A stretch of DNA of 53,622 nt from Bacteroidales bacterium (GTDB lineage Bacteria; Bacteroidota; Bacteroidia; Bacteroidales; F082), in NCBI GenBank assembly GCA_028696715.1, contig JAQVGO010000008.1:1-53622 (forward strand). The letters are read 5' to 3'. Under the pieces are notes generated by a model. The model did no database searches and was not told the DNA's origin. It saw only the letters and a list, made by a program, of their open reading frames with translations. The translations under genes were made by a program, and so were the position numbers. Each line of letters opens with the position of its first letter. The stretch's first letter is position 1. Below are positions 51,377 to 53,622 of the stretch, piece after piece.

Positions 51377-52333
51377 ATGCGAAACATATTTTTACTGCTG
51401 TTTTTTGTGTTGTTTGCTTTTGTTCATAAACAAACTTCAGCACAATTAATGGTTGACATGGAATCTCCACCTTCCAACTCAGAGATGAATCAGACGTGTT
51501 TTGATTGTCATGGCCAGAAGGTATATAGTTTTGAGAATGATTTTTCGGGTATGCTCGAACGCAAGGTGATGAATCCTAATTATGTGCTTGATACGGGTGC
51601 ATTTTATCAGGGCGTACACCGTCATTTTGCATGTATTGATTGTCATTCAATGGATTATGAAGTTTTTCCGCATCAGTCCGAGTTAAGATTCGAAATGATG
51701 TATTCCTGCATGGATTGTCATGGTGGTGATGAGACCTATGCCCGGTATAATTTTGATCAAATCGAAGAGGAGTTTTTTCAAAGTGTACATTCGAGCAGGC
51801 ACGATGAATCCTTTAACTGCTGGATGTGTCACGATCCACATGCTTACAAGGCTATGACACATGGTGAGTTTAAGATCAGCGAAATTGTGAATGCACATAA
51901 TCAAACCTGTATAGATTGTCATAACGATGCCGCTCAGTTTCAGCGTATCACGGATAGTATTCGTCCTGATTTGGCAGAGGTTCACAGCTTTATTCCAAAG
52001 TACGAGGCACACCTGAAATCGGTCAGATGTATCGAGTGTCACACTTCGCAACAGGATACCATGTGGGTGGCACATAACATACTCGAAAAGAATTTGGCCA
52101 TGAAGAAATGTGTGGAGTGTCATTCGTCCAATACCATGCTGATGGCTTCTTTGTATAAATACCAAAGTATCGAAGCCCGCCAATCCGGCTTCCTGAATGC
52201 AGTGATTTTGAATGAATCCTATGTGATTGGTGCCAATCGAAATTTTTATTTCAATATCATCAGCATTATTCTTTTCGGGCTGGCCATACTCGGTATTGCA
52301 GTTCACGTGTTTTTCCGCATTAAAAATCGTTGA
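51377..52333 (+). CDS. Heptaheme c-type cytochrome, membrane anchored
   Basis: A 318-residue cytochrome with a signal peptide ending SAQ (residues 1-23), seven CXXCH sites at 41-45, 86-90, 111-115, 148-152, 178-182, 218-222 and 245-249, and a C-terminal transmembrane helix (about 285-313) before a short basic tail. It is thus held in the inner membrane with its hemes in the periplasm, as in quinol-oxidising tetraheme relatives, but with more hemes. The next gene, a cytochrome b, starts 3 bp later, so the pair likely forms a quinol:cytochrome oxidoreductase. The upstream part of the frame (51248-51376) lacks a signal start; ATG 51377 is chosen. Confidence 0.92.
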   Translation: MRNIFLLLFFVLFAFVHKQTSAQLMVDMESPPSNSEMNQTCFDCHGQKVYSFENDFSGMLERKVMNPNYVLDTGAFYQGVHRHFACIDCHSMDYEVFPHQSELRFEMMYSCMDCHGGDETYARYNFDQIEEEFFQSVHSSRHDESFNCWMCHDPHAYKAMTHGEFKISEIVNAHNQTCIDCHNDAAQFQRITDSIRPDLAEVHSFIPKYEAHLKSVRCIECHTSQQDTMWVAHNILEKNLAMKKCVECHSSNTMLMASLYKYQSIEARQSGFLNAVILNESYVIGANRNFYFNIISIILFGLAILGIAVHVFFRIKNR

Positions 52334-52336
52334 TCT

Positions 52337-52954
52337 ATGAGCAAACGAATCTATTTATATCCTATCTGGTTGCGTTTTTGGCATGCCATCAATGCCTTGA
52401 TGTTTTTGATTTTGCTGGCAACGGGTTTGAGTATGCAGTATTCTAATCCCGATTGGCCGTTGATTCGTTTCGATCTGGCCGTGCAGTTTCACAACATAGC
52501 CGGCATCATTGTGAGTTTTAATTATCTGATCTTTCTGCTCGGAAACCTAACTACCTCAAATGGTGCTTATTACAAGATAAACTGGAAGACCTTGATCAGC
52601 GATCTGATTAAGCAAATGAATTATTATTTGTTTGGTGTGTTTAAAAAACAAGCCACTCCGTTTCCGGTAAACGAGGAACGAAAATTTAACCCCTTGCAAA
52701 AGTTTACTTATGTACTTACCATGTATGGCATGATGCCCGTGATTATCATTACAGGCTTGGCCTTGTTGTTTCCTGAGTTGATAATTGAGAAAGTATTTCA
52801 AAGCTCAGGGATCTTTTTAACAGCACTTTTGCATACGGTAATCGGGTTTATGCTTTCGATGTTTCTGGTAATTCATGTGTATTTTTCGACCATGGGAAGC
52901 TCGCCTGTAAGTAATTTTAAGAGTATGATAAATGGCTATCATGAGCCGCATTAA
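52337..52954 (+). CDS. Cytochrome b, b561/HydC-like membrane subunit
   Basis: A 205-residue integral membrane protein with four hydrophobic helices and the four histidines expected for two b hemes: His16 (LRFWHAIN), His52 (VQFHNIAG), His166 and His180 (LLHTVIGF, LVIHVYF). This is the arrangement of the cytochrome b/b6-domain subunit in hydrogenases, formate dehydrogenases and thiosulfate reductases, where it takes electrons from or gives them to the quinone pool. Here its only close partner is the heptaheme cytochrome gene that ends 3 bp before its ATG. A terminator follows, so it closes this two-gene unit. Confidence 0.93.
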   Translation: MSKRIYLYPIWLRFWHAINALMFLILLATGLSMQYSNPDWPLIRFDLAVQFHNIAGIIVSFNYLIFLLGNLTTSNGAYYKINWKTLISDLIKQMNYYLFGVFKKQATPFPVNEERKFNPLQKFTYVLTMYGMMPVIIITGLALLFPELIIEKVFQSSGIFLTALLHTVIGFMLSMFLVIHVYFSTMGSSPVSNFKSMINGYHEPH

Positions 52955-52974
52955 TTTGAGATTTGAATAAAGGC

Positions 52975-53012
52975 AAAATGCTGCAAATATTTTTTGTTTG
53001 CAGCATTTTTTG
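52975..53012 (+). terminator. Intrinsic terminator after the cytochrome b gene
   Basis: AAAATGCTGCAAA pairs with TTTGCAGCATTTT around a 9-base loop and is followed by T residues. Confidence 0.85.
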
Positions 53013-53076
53013 TGAAGTCAGTCTTTTTAGGCAAATGAACATTAGCAACAATTTAAGTGTTTTGGACGAAAAGATT

Positions 53077-53084
53077 TACTTTTG
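53077..53084 (+). promoter_or_regulatory. Promoter -7 box of the last lipoprotein gene
   Basis: TACTTTTG matches TAnnTTTG and lies 59 bases before the ATG at 53144. No TTG at the -33 distance. Confidence 0.55.
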
Positions 53085-53143
53085 GTCGTTGACTTGAAGC
53101 AACGGATATTAAGATATTATACATCAATTTAACATCATTTTTC

Positions 53144-53622
53144 ATGAAGACTTTTTTTAGCATTTTAATCAGTATAATTTTTCTTTCGGCCTGTAATCAG
53201 GGTAAGGTGGATGTGGGTTATGCCATTGATCCCGATAATCGTTCGGTTGAAGTAAAAGAAGTGGAACAAGCCAATGCCTACACTTACTTAAAGGTGAAGG
53301 AAAATAATCAGGAGTTTTGGTTGGCGGTAACAACGATGGATGCGCGCAAGGGCGACGAACTACACTTTACGCAGGCTATGGAGATGAAGGATTTCTACAG
53401 CCGTGATTTGGATCGCACCTTCGATCTGGTTTTGTTTGTAGATAATATCAGCACCTTGCCAATTCCGGCAAAAACAGCCGACTTATCTGCTCAGGCACAA
53501 CAACACGATGGTCGGCCAAAAACTGATAAAAAAGCAATCGAAATAAATCATACAGATGACGTGGTTCCGCTTTCCGATTTATTTTCACATCCCGAAAAAT
53601 ATGATCAGCAAGTGATTAAAGT
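53144..53622 (+). CDS. Lipoprotein recalling NrfJ/OB-fold proteins (3' end outside window)
   Basis: The 159 visible residues show a lipobox LSAC (Cys 17), then EVEQANAYTYLKVKENNQEFWLA, a segment GDELHFTQAMEMKDFYSRDLDRTFD, and DDVVPLSDLFSHPEKYDQQVIK at the edge. This order (metal-free FYS/TFD segment, then a region leading into a likely OB fold) resembles NrfJ-like proteins found near nitrite reductase and cytochrome genes, and so may be linked to the cytochromes just upstream. The resemblance is from memory and the C-terminal half is not in view. It has its own promoter box, so it can be expressed apart from the cytochrome genes. Confidence 0.7.
   Translation, partial: MKTFFSILISIIFLSACNQGKVDVGYAIDPDNRSVEVKEVEQANAYTYLKVKENNQEFWLAVTTMDARKGDELHFTQAMEMKDFYSRDLDRTFDLVLFVDNISTLPIPAKTADLSAQAQQHDGRPKTDKKAIEINHTDDVVPLSDLFSHPEKYDQQVIK

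Noticed and set aside
51683..52306. 207-residue minus-strand frame opposite the heptaheme cytochrome
   Set aside because: The plus strand carries seven heme sites in register; the antisense product has no known features.
53105..53135. Second FNR-like site before the last lipoprotein gene
   Set aside because: Only a half-site (ACATCAA) is present; the other half does not match.

Overview
The window is a gene-dense chromosomal segment of a Bacteroidota bacterium. The evidence is a type IX secretion (T9SS) core in the order porP-gldK-gldL-gldM-gldN, a PorW/SprE lipoprotein, a cargo protein with a type A C-terminal sorting domain, a single-chain PurL, families largely confined to the phylum (DUF3822, DUF4421, DUF5777, DUF2795), and many promoters of the Bacteroidota form TTG-N19-TAnnTTTG. 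The set of genes fits a Bacteroidales/Marinilabiliales-like organism with respiratory metabolism, but the species cannot be named from sequence reading alone. No tRNA, rRNA, CRISPR array, phage or complete insertion sequence was seen.

Layout. 1-1.3 kb: partial RluA-type pseudouridine synthase and panB (minus). 1.3-1.5 kb: a fold-back inverted repeat. 1.6-10.9 kb (plus): a lipoprotein, dnaK, a T9SS cargo protein, an unknown exported protein, a methyltransferase, an orphan ABC ATPase, a PduO-type adenosyltransferase and a small DUF2795 protein. 10.9-16.4 kb (minus): rsmD-DUF3822-unknown operon, then a PD-(D/E)XK-like protein overlapping a large TPR hybrid histidine kinase. 16.5-18.3 kb (plus): AMP nucleosidase and holA. 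18.3-32.7 kb (minus): two tandem acyl-CoA ligases, SDR, purL, cation efflux, fabD, BI-1 protein, folE, queD, DUF4421, AtpI-like, AtpZ and bactofilin genes. 32.7-35.4 kb: porW (minus). 35.6-38.1 kb: M23 peptidase and rseP (plus). 38.1-39.9 kb: two tandem YitT proteins (minus). 40.1-46.2 kb: the T9SS core. 46.3-48.0 kb: nitroreductase and an M28 lipoprotein.

The most interesting part is 48.0-53.6 kb. A perfect FNR-type palindrome (TTGATTTACATCAA) and a promoter precede a run of electron-transfer genes: a hexaheme lipoprotein with a collagen-like Gly-X-Y spacer, a monoheme lipoprotein, a DUF5777 outer-membrane beta-barrel, a monoheme cytochrome c, a membrane-anchored heptaheme cytochrome, a four-histidine cytochrome b and a partial lipoprotein recalling NrfJ. 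Their compartments and cofactors would suit a quinol-to-cell-surface electron route under anaerobic control. This role is inference.

How the genes work together. T9SS parts (PorP, GldK-N, PorW) would export the cargo protein at 4955-6598. QueD and FolE act on consecutive steps of pterin/7-deazaguanine synthesis. FabD and the acyl-CoA ligases belong to fatty acid metabolism. Many starts were set by the position of TAnnTTTG boxes rather than by the longest reading frame.
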